The notes: generated from the sequence alone by a model not told the origin. Shown: positions 25,400 through 32,903, numbered from the stretch's first letter. The stretch is 33,912 nt of DNA from JAIBBG01 sp043748015 (GCA_043748015.1 JAYTOA010000039.1:1-33912); one strand, 5' to 3'. Translations and numbers: made by a program.

Positions 25400-26056
25400 C
25401 TACACTTTCATTGACTTCAAAGATCGAATGGCATTAGCTGGACTTTTTGCTTTGAAAACAAAATTTCCGGCAACCAAGACATCTGCACCGGCGGTTAATA
25501 TGGACTGGGCATTTTCAGCGCCTACACCACCGTCCACTTCAATCAGGAATTTGTGGCCACCTTCTTCACGCATAGAGGCAAGTCGATTGACTTTTGCAAG
25601 TGTACCATCAATAAAAGTTTGTCCTCCAAAACCGGGATTCACACTCATCACCAAAACCAGATCGACGTAAGGAAGAATATCATTCAACAAGGAAACCGGC
25701 GTATGCGGATTGATTGCTACCCCCGCTTTCATTTTTTCGTTTCGGATGGTCTGTAAAGTGCGGTGAAGGTGAGTGCATGCCTCATAATGAACCGTGAGAT
25801 TTGCTGCTCCGGCTTGAGCAAAAGCTTGTACATATTTGTCCGGCTCAACAATCATCAGATGCACATCCAAAGGTTTCTTCGCGTGACGATGAATGGCTTG
25901 CACCACCGGCATACCAAAGGAAATATTTGGAACAAAAACACCGTCCATGACATCCACGTGAAACCAATCTGCATCGGATTGATTGATCATTTCAATGTCC
26001 CTTTGAAGATTTGCAAAGTCTGCAGACAAAATACTTGGCGCTATCAGATGACTCAT
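25400..26056 (-). CDS. rpe: Ribulose-phosphate 3-epimerase
   Basis: From the ATG at 26056 the protein is 218 residues, the usual family length, and starts MSHLIAPSILSADFANLQ as expected. Upstream ATG (26101) and TTG (26119) codons would add an unconserved leader. It interconverts D-ribulose 5-phosphate and D-xylulose 5-phosphate in the pentose phosphate pathway as a TIM barrel. Visible motifs: the metal and catalytic region FHVDVMDGVFVPNISFG, HLMIVEPD, VMSVNPGFGGQTFI, and LIEVDGGVG near the end with the second catalytic Asp. It diverges from coaE with 92 bases between the starts. Confidence 0.95.
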   Translation of the reverse strand: MSHLIAPSILSADFANLQRDIEMINQSDADWFHVDVMDGVFVPNISFGMPVVQAIHRHAKKPLDVHLMIVEPDKYVQAFAQAGAANLTVHYEACTHLHRTLQTIRNEKMKAGVAINPHTPVSLLNDILPYVDLVLVMSVNPGFGGQTFIDGTLAKVNRLASMREEGGHKFLIEVDGGVGAENAQSILTAGADVLVAGNFVFKAKSPANAIRSLKSMKV

Positions 26057-26107
26057 ATTTATAGGTGATATTGCCGCAAAGGAATAACATTTCAACTTCA
26101 TCGCGCC

Positions 26108-26127
26108 TACTTTCGCCAATAGTTTCG
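26108..26127 (+). promoter_or_regulatory. Tandem promoter-like words before coaE
   Basis: TACTTTCG (26108-26115) and TAGTTTCG (26120-26127) both match TAnnTTCG. The second ends 21 bases before the coaE ATG. This region also faces the divergent rpe start. Confidence 0.4.
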
Positions 26128-26148
26128 CAAACCTGAATTTTTGGATAG

Positions 26149-26739
26149 ATGAAAGTTGTTGGAATTACTGGGGGAATTGGCTCCGGCAAAACGCTGGTCA
26201 GTTCTGTATTTTCCTCTATGGGCATTCCGGTTTTCAACGCGGATGAGGAAGCGAAAATGGTATACGAGCGGCATCCCGAAATAATCAATACGGTCCTCAC
26301 TGAATTTGGAGATGCGGTCATTACTGATAATAAGGTGAATAGAGCGGCATTGGCAAACAAAGTATTCAACGATAAAACCGCTTTGCAAAGACTAAATGCG
26401 ATTGTTCATCCATTAGTAGCTAAATCATTTATTAACTGGAGTTTAAAGCAGACAAGCAATTACGTTCTGAGGGAGGCAGCGATCTTGATTGAAAGCAATT
26501 CATATAAAGATTGCGCGCACATCATTCTGGTGAGTGCGGAAGAAGAAACGAGAATCGAAAGAGTTCGAAACAGAAGCAAACTAAGCGAGGAAGAAATTCG
26601 CCAAAGGATGAGCCATCAGATGACCGATGAACAGCGACGCTCATTTTGCGATTTTGAAATTCGCAACAATGGCATTGAACTTATTTTGCCTCAGATTGCG
26701 AAAATCCATTCATCCATTATGGACGAAAAGCGCTCATAG
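26149..26739 (+). CDS. coaE: Dephospho-CoA kinase
   Basis: A 196-residue protein that phosphorylates the 3'-hydroxyl of dephospho-CoA, the last step of coenzyme A synthesis. The N-terminus is diagnostic: VGITGGIGSGKT with the P-loop at residues 8-15, then GIPVFNADEEAK, where the family usually has an Asp-x-Asp-like pair (here Asn-Ala-Asp, with the second Asp kept). Lid and base-binding elements follow: REAAILIES, and RVRNRSKLSEEEIRQRM with SHQMTDEQR. The 3' end overlaps the convergent lipoprotein gene by 23 bases. Confidence 0.95.
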   Translation: MKVVGITGGIGSGKTLVSSVFSSMGIPVFNADEEAKMVYERHPEIINTVLTEFGDAVITDNKVNRAALANKVFNDKTALQRLNAIVHPLVAKSFINWSLKQTSNYVLREAAILIESNSYKDCAHIILVSAEEETRIERVRNRSKLSEEEIRQRMSHQMTDEQRRSFCDFEIRNNGIELILPQIAKIHSSIMDEKRS

Positions 26740-28075
26740 CTGCCGCAACTTTTTGCGCAATGAACTCATACATTTTCCCGGCCATCTCCTCTTCTGAAAT
26801 GAGCATATCAAGTTCCGGATTTTGCAAACCTGCCAGATTCACGTCGTGATCTTTTGTTCCATTCGGAGAAGTGAGGCTCAATTTCTTCATGATCTCATAC
26901 TTGAAATTTTTGCCGGTATCTGAATCTTGAAACGTAACGACATCCGAATTGTAAAGCTTGCCTGTTTCGGCATCGAGCAATTTGTATTTGAAGGTTGCCT
27001 TTGCACTTGCTGACCGAGTGTATTGATAGCAATTCACCTTTTCAGAATAAATTCTGAATGTCGCATAACAATCGCATTTGGATTTGTTTTCAGGTGAAAC
27101 GCTGTATTCCCAATTCACCAACTCACCCGACAGAATAAATCGCGCTCTCCTCAACTTTCCAGCTTCTGCCCCATTCTCGCTTTCGAATTGTGGTGCCAGC
27201 GTTTCTTGTTGCTCCATATATAAAGCACTCAAATCATCACGTTCGAGCAATTCCAAGAATGGATTATCAGAAGTGAGCAATTTTCCCTTTATCAAAGCAG
27301 CCAATGCCTCTTCTATTACATCAGAAACTGTTTTGTTCATCGTCACGCGGTATACCAACGCATAGGAACTTTTCGCCAATGACTCATCACGCAATTTCAA
27401 CGCATCTCTGAATCCCGCATCGATCTTGCACACCTCAGCGAAATTGATATAGGCATTTCTAAAAAGTCCATTTTCGATGGCCAATAAACCCGCGTTGTAA
27501 TTGGGAAGGATGTCACACATCATATCCAGGTATTGTGCTTTCTGATTGTTCCTGTCAATGGCTACTATTTTTCTTATCAGTGAATGTGCATTTTCATAGT
27601 CGTCATTACGAACTGCTTTCTCCGCCTTTTCATAAAGCATTTCGACATATCGACTTTTGCAATCCTTGTAGCTCGATTCCATCATGGCGCCACCTGATAA
27701 TTCCAGAGATGCATTTGTATTGTAAAAAGAGATCGCGTCATCAAATGCCGGCAACGCCTCTTCGTAATTCTCCGTTACACATTTCATCTGCGCCTTTTGC
27801 ATTTTCTCATTGAGAATCTGCTGCGCCATTCTCTTCATTCCCACTCTTGCTTCAGCACTGGAATAATTCGAATAGATGAAATTGTATTTGTCGAAAGCTT
27901 CAACATTGAGCCCACCCTTCTCCAGAACTTGAGCGTCTTTCATCATTTTCTTCGAAGAACTGCATGAGGAAAATGCGAAAATGATACCTGTGAAAACACA
28001 GACGTAAAGAATTCGGTTTCGTGTAAAAGAATTGAGTAGCAGTTCTGACATAGACTGGAGAAATATGAAGCGCAT
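26717..28075 (-). CDS. Lipoprotein of unknown function, helical repeat-like
   Basis: The product is 452 residues from the ATG at 28075. An ATG at 28051 gives 444 residues and is equally possible. A lipobox FSSC places the lipidated Cys at residue 38, followed by SSSKKMMKDA. The first ~220 mature residues are helical and TPR-like (alternating YEEALPAFDDAISFYNT, KAVRNDDYENAHSLIRK, GLFRNAYINFAEVCK). The C-terminal half contains a stretch of beta character (RARFILSGELVNWEYSVSP, CDCYATFRIYSEKV, ATFKYKLLDAETGKLY) and ends MYEFIAQKVAAAMSAF. I do not recognise a named family. It is likely a periplasm-facing lipoprotein involved in protein contacts. A promoter word lies just upstream. Confidence 0.8.
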   Translation of the reverse strand: MRFIFLQSMSELLLNSFTRNRILYVCVFTGIIFAFSSCSSSKKMMKDAQVLEKGGLNVEAFDKYNFIYSNYSSAEARVGMKRMAQQILNEKMQKAQMKCVTENYEEALPAFDDAISFYNTNASLELSGGAMMESSYKDCKSRYVEMLYEKAEKAVRNDDYENAHSLIRKIVAIDRNNQKAQYLDMMCDILPNYNAGLLAIENGLFRNAYINFAEVCKIDAGFRDALKLRDESLAKSSYALVYRVTMNKTVSDVIEEALAALIKGKLLTSDNPFLELLERDDLSALYMEQQETLAPQFESENGAEAGKLRRARFILSGELVNWEYSVSPENKSKCDCYATFRIYSEKVNCYQYTRSASAKATFKYKLLDAETGKLYNSDVVTFQDSDTGKNFKYEIMKKLSLTSPNGTKDHDVNLAGLQNPELDMLISEEEMAGKMYEFIAQKVAAAMSAFRP

Positions 28076-28090
28076 TTGCAAGTGTCAGGC

Positions 28091-28098
28091 CAAAGGTA
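28091..28098 (-). promoter_or_regulatory. -7 promoter element for the helical lipoprotein gene
   Basis: TACCTTTG on the minus strand is a full match to TAnnTTTG. It lies 15 bases upstream of the ATG at 28075 and only 3 bases before the end of the preceding metallopeptidase gene, so the lipoprotein has its own start inside a same-strand pair. Confidence 0.5.
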
Positions 28099-28100
28099 GG

Positions 28101-28781
28101 TCAGCTGCGCCTTCCTGAGTATCTTGAAATAAGATAAACCAACTGGGCTACTGCAGCCAATGCCGCCACCACATAAGTCATAGCGGCCCACTTCAGGGCG
28201 TCTCTTGCTGCAGCATATTCCTGGGCAACGACAATTCCCGATTCTTGCATCCATTCCATAGCTCTTCTACTTGCATCAAATTCAACAGGAAGCGTTATGA
28301 GTGTAAATAATGTAATGGCCGCTTGTGCAATAATTGCGAGTAGTAACAATTCCGGAACTTGCTGAATGAGGAAAACGCCTATCATCAAAATCCATGGCAG
28401 CACAGAAGCAGCAATATTCACAACAGGCACGAGCGAAGAACGCATTCCCAAAAACGGATATGCCACTTGATGTTGAATGGCGTGTCCGCATTCGTGAGCC
28501 GCAATGGCCGCAGAAGCTGCATTACGCCCGTGATAAACGTCGTGACTGAGATTTACTGTTTTATTTCCCGGGTTGTAGTGATCGGTGAGTTGACCGGTAA
28601 CGCTGATAATTTTCACATCCATAATTCCATTGGACCGCAACATTTTCTCTGCAATCTCTCTTCCGCTGAGATGATTCAACAAAGTAATTTCCGAATATTT
28701 TTTGATCTTACTTTTTAGTTGCCATTGCACAAGCATACCAATACCGGCGAACAAAATTCCAATGACATACAACATTCCCAT
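28101..28781 (-). CDS. Zinc metallopeptidase, YugP-like membrane family
   Basis: From the ATG at 28781 the protein has 226 residues and the normal start MGMLYVIGILFAGIGMLVQW, a membrane helix. The longer frame starting at 28856 would overrun the promoter. The zinc site HECGH is at residues 96-100 (AAIAAHECGHAIQHQ), preceded by the family block VTGQLTDHYNPGNKTVNLS. Two further helices (about 120-165) and a C-terminal helix (about 200-220) follow. Members are putative neutral zinc peptidases in the inner membrane; substrates are unknown. The third ligand is probably in the LPVEFDASRRA block, where EFDASRRA is strongly family-like. Confidence 0.9.
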   Translation of the reverse strand: MGMLYVIGILFAGIGMLVQWQLKSKIKKYSEITLLNHLSGREIAEKMLRSNGIMDVKIISVTGQLTDHYNPGNKTVNLSHDVYHGRNAASAAIAAHECGHAIQHQVAYPFLGMRSSLVPVVNIAASVLPWILMIGVFLIQQVPELLLLAIIAQAAITLFTLITLPVEFDASRRAMEWMQESGIVVAQEYAAARDALKWAAMTYVVAALAAVAQLVYLISRYSGRRS

Positions 28782-28810
28782 CGTTTGATTACCTGATTTA
28801 TGATTCCATA

Positions 28811-28818
28811 CAAATTTA
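28811..28818 (-). promoter_or_regulatory. -7 promoter element for the zinc metallopeptidase gene
   Basis: TAAATTTG on the minus strand is identical to the element before htrA. It lies 29 bases upstream of the ATG at 28781. Its position inside the longer reading frame argues for the shorter start. Confidence 0.5.
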
Positions 28819-29076
28819 AAATTTGCGGGATTTGAGGTTGTGATAAAAAAAAACAAATCTCACTTCGAACTGGCTCCGCATTTTTTTTTACCCAAAAGTT
28901 ACAGAAGGAATTTTAATATCGTCCAAAAAAAATCCCAACACAAAATCTATCAATTCATACGATCATTTCAAATAGAAATCGGCGTCACTGATTCCAGGTA
29001 AAATGAGTCGCAAACAAAGACATGTCTCCCTAAAACAAATTGTCTACGATCTCAAAAATTCACCCCCGAAAACCTG

Positions 29077-29084
29077 CATAAAAT
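29077..29084. repeat. Left target site duplication of the insertion sequence
   Basis: CATAAAAT directly precedes the left inverted repeat and is repeated exactly at 30513-30520 directly after the right inverted repeat. Eight bases is the usual duplication length of ISL3-type elements. Confidence 0.88.
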
Positions 29085-29106
29085 GGATCAAGTCCAAAAC
29101 TTGTGG
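29085..29106 (+). repeat. Left terminal inverted repeat of the insertion sequence
   Basis: The 22-base end begins GGATCAAGTCC and mirrors 30491-30512 with three mismatches. Transposase binds such ends. Confidence 0.85.
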
Positions 29107-29148
29107 GGAAAATGAGTTGATCCATCTTTGCGCTGTTCAAAAATTGAT

Positions 29149-29505
29149 ATGGCAGATTTGTATTACGACCTACTGAAAGTTGTTCTACCTGAGGCATTGG
29201 TAGAGTATTTTGATTTCGAGAAGTACGCCAAAGAAGGTGAAACGATTCATTTGTATTTTACTGAGAAGAATAGTCCTCCTGCCGATTACGCAAAGGTTAA
29301 GCTGAGTTCAAAAGGCTTTTTCCCGGAGATAACCATTCAAGATTTTCCCATCCGTGGGCATCATGCTTTTCTGCATGTAACGCGGCGTCGCTGGCTGAAT
29401 TCTGCTACAGGAAAGGCGGTTCACCGGAACTGGGACATGGTTGCAAAAGGCACGCGAATGACAGAAGAGTTCGCGGCTTTTTTAAAAGAAATCAGTCGAT
29501 ACTAA
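29149..29505 (+). CDS. Insertion-sequence transposase, N-terminal part (ISAon1-type)
   Basis: The product is 118 residues from the ATG at 29149; a TTG at 29128 would add seven. It matches the N-terminal region found as a separate ORF in ISAon1-type elements: a short helical start (LYYDLLKVVLPEALVEYF), then KGFFPEITIQDFPIRGHHAFLHVTRRRWLN and MVAKGTRMTEEFAAFLKE. It probably supplies DNA-end recognition. It stops at TAA (29503-29505), where the +1 frame continues in register with the second ORF, so a frameshifted fusion is likely. Confidence 0.85.
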   Translation: MADLYYDLLKVVLPEALVEYFDFEKYAKEGETIHLYFTEKNSPPADYAKVKLSSKGFFPEITIQDFPIRGHHAFLHVTRRRWLNSATGKAVHRNWDMVAKGTRMTEEFAAFLKEISRY

Positions 29506-29557
29506 GCCTCTCAGCTGCCATACCATTGGGTCTTTCTTTGGTGTAAGCGGTAAAAAA

Positions 29558-30478
29558 TTGCGTCGTCATTACAAGCAACACTTAAGTGATTTCAAAGAGT
29601 GGAAAGATCGCAATCATGCAAAGCAATGGCTTGTTTTCCCCGAGAACATGGGTACTCAATTATCTATTGATGAGACTTCCCTTTCCCATGGTGAGCTCTA
29701 TACAGTGGTGACCAACAAAAAGGCCCGCGGTAAAAAAGGGACACTAGTGGCTATTGTAGAAGGAACAAAGGCTGAGGATGTGGTGAAAGCTCTGGAAAAT
29801 ATTCCTCACAGAAAACGCAAAAAGGTAGAAGAGATCACCTTGGATCTTGCAGCAAATATGGAACTCATAGCTAAGCGAAGTTTTCCGCACGCCAAACTAG
29901 TTACTGATCGTTTTCATGTTCAACAATTGGCGACAGAGGCGCTTCAGGAAATTAGAATAAAACATAGATGGGAAGCCATTGATGCGGAAAACGATGCCTT
30001 TGATAAAGCCAAGGCTCAGAAGAAAAGTTTTGTTCCCGAAATCCTTGAAAATGGTGACACTTTAAAACAACTCCTGGCTCGCAGCAGATATATCCTTTAC
30101 AAGAGAAAACAAGACTGGACACCTAATCAACAAGCACGTTCAGCCATACTTTTTAGCCGATACAAGGACATCGAAAGCGCCTATGATTTATCACAACAAC
30201 TCACCTGGATATACAATCACACAAAAGATAAAATTTATGCATACACCCGATTGGCGCAATGGCACGAAAGAGTTAATCAGTCAGGTTTTAAAGCATTCAA
30301 TACAATCTCCAGAACGATCATGAATCACTATAAAACTATACTCAACTACTTCGATAATCGTAGCACAAATGCTTCAGCAGAATCTTTCAATGCAAAAATC
30401 AAAGCCTTCAGATCTCAATTCAGAGGGGTAACCAACACAGAATTCTTCCTCTTCAGACTAACAAAAATTTACGCATGA
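29558..30478 (+). CDS. DDE transposase, ISL3-like catalytic part
   Basis: The product is 306 residues from a TTG. The same frame is open back to 29486 and reads SFFGVSGKKL in the extra part, which belongs to the family, so the true protein is probably a fusion with the first ORF. The DDE triad is visible: Asp38 in LSIDETS, Asp117 in LVTDRFHVQQ and Glu275 in ASAESFNAKIKAFR. A long insertion with basic helices separates the second Asp from the Glu, as in ISL3 transposases. The C-terminus FLFRLTKIYA is complete. The enzyme cuts and joins the element ends. Confidence 0.9.
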   Translation: MRRHYKQHLSDFKEWKDRNHAKQWLVFPENMGTQLSIDETSLSHGELYTVVTNKKARGKKGTLVAIVEGTKAEDVVKALENIPHRKRKKVEEITLDLAANMELIAKRSFPHAKLVTDRFHVQQLATEALQEIRIKHRWEAIDAENDAFDKAKAQKKSFVPEILENGDTLKQLLARSRYILYKRKQDWTPNQQARSAILFSRYKDIESAYDLSQQLTWIYNHTKDKIYAYTRLAQWHERVNQSGFKAFNTISRTIMNHYKTILNYFDNRSTNASAESFNAKIKAFRSQFRGVTNTEFFLFRLTKIYA

Positions 30479-30490
30479 TTTTTTTCAAGT

Positions 30491-30512
30491 CCACAACTTT
30501 TGGTCCTGATCC
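30491..30512 (-). repeat. Right terminal inverted repeat of the insertion sequence
   Basis: Its reverse complement begins GGATCAGGACC and matches the left end at 19 of 22 positions. It starts 12 bases after the transposase stop. Confidence 0.85.
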
Positions 30513-30520
30513 CATAAAAT
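30513..30520. repeat. Right target site duplication of the insertion sequence
   Basis: CATAAAAT is identical to 29077-29084. Confidence 0.88.
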
Positions 30521-30554
30521 CAATTCATATCTGCGTGAAACCCAACTTCCGGAA

Positions 30555-30586
30555 AAAGAAAAAACCACTCTTCCTCAAAGTGGTTT
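30555..30586 (-). terminator. Terminator-like hairpin downstream of the insertion sequence
   Basis: AAACCACT (30562-30569) pairs with AGTGGTTT (30579-30586). Read on the minus strand a T-rich run follows. No minus-strand gene feeds it in the present arrangement. On the plus strand it would lie in the leader of the mini-ORF at 30607. Confidence 0.4.
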
Positions 30587-30606
30587 CTCCAATTAACCAA
30601 AAAACC

Positions 30607-30684
30607 ATGAAACTAAACTCTACTTCAACTCTCTTGATATTTTACTTCAACATTGTGTTCGTTCAGTGCGCTCACAACATTTAG
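30607..30684 (+). CDS. 25-residue mini-ORF, possible remnant of a secreted-protein gene
   Basis: The ATG follows an AATTAACCAAAAAACC leader of the kind seen before many Bacteroidota export genes. The peptide begins MKLNSTST and continues with a hydrophobic stretch to FVQC, like a lipoprotein signal peptide, then stops after CAHNI. Either this is the severed start of a decayed gene or it is not translated. The following 250 bases show no continuing frame. Confidence 0.25.
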   Translation: MKLNSTSTLLIFYFNIVFVQCAHNI

Positions 30685-30939
30685 AATCATCATCAAATAA
30701 AAATTGAAAACCTTAGAACATAATTTGAGTTAGGTAATTCTTCACAATTTCGGTTTCGATTGAATAAGGTTTCAACTACAGAACAAATGAAACCCTAAAA
30801 ACTTTAACCCGACAAAATCAAAACACGAGATTTCAACCAAGACATGTTGACTTTGTGAACATACTATTCACTATGTGATTTTGAAAACTGTTTCACAAAA
30901 TTAAAATCCCACGAATTCAAACGACGACTTTTGGCGCCT
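30685..30939. other. AT-rich non-coding stretch
   Basis: I see no credible gene in these bases. The only structured element is an imperfect dyad, GTGAA (30855-30859) with TTCAC (30867-30871), 68 bases upstream of the next mini-ORF. Confidence 0.5.
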
Positions 30940-31035
30940 ATGAACCTCATCGCACTTAATTTATTCGCAACAAAGACACGCAAGTGGTTTTTGTTCGTAA
31001 CAACTGTAGTAGGTATGTACCTGCTCATGCATTGA
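30940..31035 (+). CDS. Possible 31-residue small membrane protein
   Basis: The ATG at 30940 opens a frame of 31 codons: a short polar start, a basic TKTRK patch, then the hydrophobic WFLFVTTVVGMYLLM, long enough for a short membrane helix with positive-inside topology. Upstream, GACTTTTG (30926-30933) differs from TAnnTTTG at one base and lies six bases before the ATG, the same close spacing seen at other starts here. There is no homology evidence. Confidence 0.35.
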   Translation: MNLIALNLFATKTRKWFLFVTTVVGMYLLMH

Positions 31036-31126
31036 TACCACCACGCGCCGAGGCAAATTCTGAAAACTAAAAGCTGTATCAGATGGTTGAATTGATCATC
31101 TGCTTGTAATACCTACTTCGGGTCTA

Positions 31127-31237
31127 ATGAAAAAGTGGTTACAGAAATACCTCAATTATTTTCCGTGGTTTGTTGACTTCTGGTACTATATCGTGATGAT
31201 TCTCCTTTTCATCATTCTGGCAATTATTTTCCTTTAG
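31127..31237 (+). CDS. Possible 36-residue aromatic-rich small membrane protein
   Basis: The ATG at 31127 begins MKKWLQKYLNYFPWFVDFWY and continues with an unbroken hydrophobic helix rich in Ile and Leu to the stop TAG. A basic amphipathic start, an aromatic belt and one transmembrane helix are what a genuine small membrane protein would show, and random AT-rich sequence rarely gives this order. It lies 77 bases before the LysM gene on the same strand. The family is unknown. Confidence 0.45.
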   Translation: MKKWLQKYLNYFPWFVDFWYYIVMILLFIILAIIFL

Positions 31238-31313
31238 CAGTTCGTACCGTTTGAGTTGATAAAAAAAACATTCTCTTGTAAGCGTTGCCTTCATCCTTTC
31301 CTTTTTTTGCAAT

Positions 31314-32903
31314 ATGACTTTTGGAAAATTCCTCCATATCCTTATTTTCATACTGATAAGCTGCAGTTCAACAGCACAAATTACATTTCTGAATGAGCAG
31401 GAAAAAGTTTTTGCAACAGCAGAAAATCAGTTTCTATGTCTGCAACTGAAAAAGAACAACACGTCTCACTTCAAATGTAACGATAGCGCTCAGCAGTGGA
31501 CTTTGCCTTCTGATACTTGCCTCCTTTTTGGCGAACACATTTTTGTTTCCAGTGAGACACGTGAAAAATTTCGTTCGTTGATCTTTCCTGAAGGCGATTG
31601 CAAACGATACATCTCATTGATTTCTCTTTGCGATCTTTATTTTCCACTCTTCAGAAAAGATTGCCAGACAGCCCAACTTCACGATGACTTTAAGATATTA
31701 CCGCTGTTGCTTTCCGGTTGCAATCAATCTCACGAAGACAGATCAGGTAAAGCAGGATTATGGAATCTGGACTACCTGGTCGCGAGAAAATATCACCTGC
31801 GCGTTGATAGCATAATCGACGAGCGAAAAGGAGGCGACTTCACCACACATGCTGCCGTAAATTATCTGTCTGAGCTTTCAAAAAAATTCAATGGCAATCC
31901 ATTAGTTACCATTGTTGCATATCAACGCGGAGTACCCTTGGCGCAACAATATAATAGTGAGTTAAAGGGCAATGATTTTCTCAATTCACTGGATGAAAAC
32001 ATGCGCTCTTTCATTCAACTCTACGCATATTTGTCAGAACTCATAGCGAGTACACGCATGACAAATCAGTTGAACAATTACTTCGACATCATGGCGCAAT
32101 TTGAGCCGTTGCCCGCGGAACGTGAAGTAAAATACCAGGCGTTGACAGAAGTGTTGCAACAAGACAGTCACGCACTCAAACAATTCAATCCTGTTTACAT
32201 CGGCTCCTACATTCCGTTCGCGTACAGAAAAATTCCTTTCATGATTGACAGAGTTTCAGCGCTGAGGTTTGAAGCTTTGAGTGATAGCATCTACAATTGG
32301 CAACCGCGATATGTGGCCGATTCAGAAGCGCCAAGCATCAGTGAAATGATTTTATTCCACAAGGTAAAACGTGGCGAATCATTAGGTATGATTGCTTCGA
32401 AATATCATGTGAGTGTTTCCCAGTTAAAAAAATGGAATCGTTTGAAGGGCGACAAAATCTCCAAAGGACAAAGTCTGAAAATTTTGCGCAATACAACGAC
32501 ACCGCAAAAAGAAATAAAGCAAGCAACTGCAAAACCAATTGCGCCGCCCAAAAGTGACGAGGCTGCAATGGAAGATCACAGCGCACAAATTAAAAAACTG
32601 GAACAGGAAGCGAAAGAGTTCATTGCTAAAAAAGAATACAAGAAAGCAATTTTGAAGTATGAGGAGGCACTCAAAATTGCCAATGATGCCGGACCGTACC
32701 AGAAAAAAATAAGCGATGTACGCAAGAAGATGGAAGGAGCCAAATCAAACTCCGGAAAAACAACCTATGTGGTGAAGAGCGGCGATTCGCTTTGGACCAT
32801 TGCCAAAAAATATCCAGGAGTTTCTGATAAAGACATTATGAAATGGAACAACTGCAGCGAGAATCTAAAACCTGGTCAAAAGCTGATTATCCATACCAAG
32901 TAG
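31314..32903 (+). CDS. LysM protein with degenerate MltD-like lytic transglycosylase domain
   Basis: A 529-residue exported protein. The signal ends either at STAQ or at a lipobox-like LISC (Cys17). Residues ~118-215 align by eye with the SLT domain of MltD-type enzymes: KILPLLLSG for the usual LPLIESxF, then KAGLWNLD for GLWQFM, IIDERKGGDFTTHAAVNYLSEL, and VAYQRGVP for AYNAGPG. The catalytic Glu is replaced by Leu133 and other active-site residues are changed, so it is probably inactive. A LysM domain follows (~346-391), then a Pro/Ala linker, a helical TPR-like segment (~422-473), and a second LysM domain at the C-terminus (~484-527). LysM domains bind peptidoglycan. Likely role: a structural or regulatory cell-wall binder. 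Confidence 0.85.
   Translation: MTFGKFLHILIFILISCSSTAQITFLNEQEKVFATAENQFLCLQLKKNNTSHFKCNDSAQQWTLPSDTCLLFGEHIFVSSETREKFRSLIFPEGDCKRYISLISLCDLYFPLFRKDCQTAQLHDDFKILPLLLSGCNQSHEDRSGKAGLWNLDYLVARKYHLRVDSIIDERKGGDFTTHAAVNYLSELSKKFNGNPLVTIVAYQRGVPLAQQYNSELKGNDFLNSLDENMRSFIQLYAYLSELIASTRMTNQLNNYFDIMAQFEPLPAEREVKYQALTEVLQQDSHALKQFNPVYIGSYIPFAYRKIPFMIDRVSALRFEALSDSIYNWQPRYVADSEAPSISEMILFHKVKRGESLGMIASKYHVSVSQLKKWNRLKGDKISKGQSLKILRNTTTPQKEIKQATAKPIAPPKSDEAAMEDHSAQIKKLEQEAKEFIAKKEYKKAILKYEEALKIANDAGPYQKKISDVRKKMEGAKSNSGKTTYVVKSGDSLWTIAKKYPGVSDKDIMKWNNCSENLKPGQKLIIHTK

Larger units (their letters stand above)
29085..30512 (+). mobile_element. Complete ISL3-like (ISAon1-type) insertion sequence, 1,428 bp
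   Basis: Terminal inverted repeats of 22 bases (29085-29106 and 30491-30512) match at 19 of 22 positions, starting GGATCA. Both ends are flanked by the same 8-base word. Inside are a short N-terminal ORF and a DDE transposase ORF. Exact duplications and intact frames suggest a recent and possibly active insertion. It sits between the zinc metallopeptidase gene and a gene-poor stretch. Confidence 0.9.

Noticed and set aside
28857..29076. Stretch upstream of the insertion sequence as a possible RNA gene
   Set aside because: I see no stable hairpin or recognisable RNA motif. Apart from the interrupted frame from 29003 reported above, nothing is supported.
31139..31351. Minus-strand ORF of 70 codons
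   Set aside because: It is a Lys/Glu-rich shadow running over the start of the LysM gene and opposite the better-supported mini-ORF at 31127.
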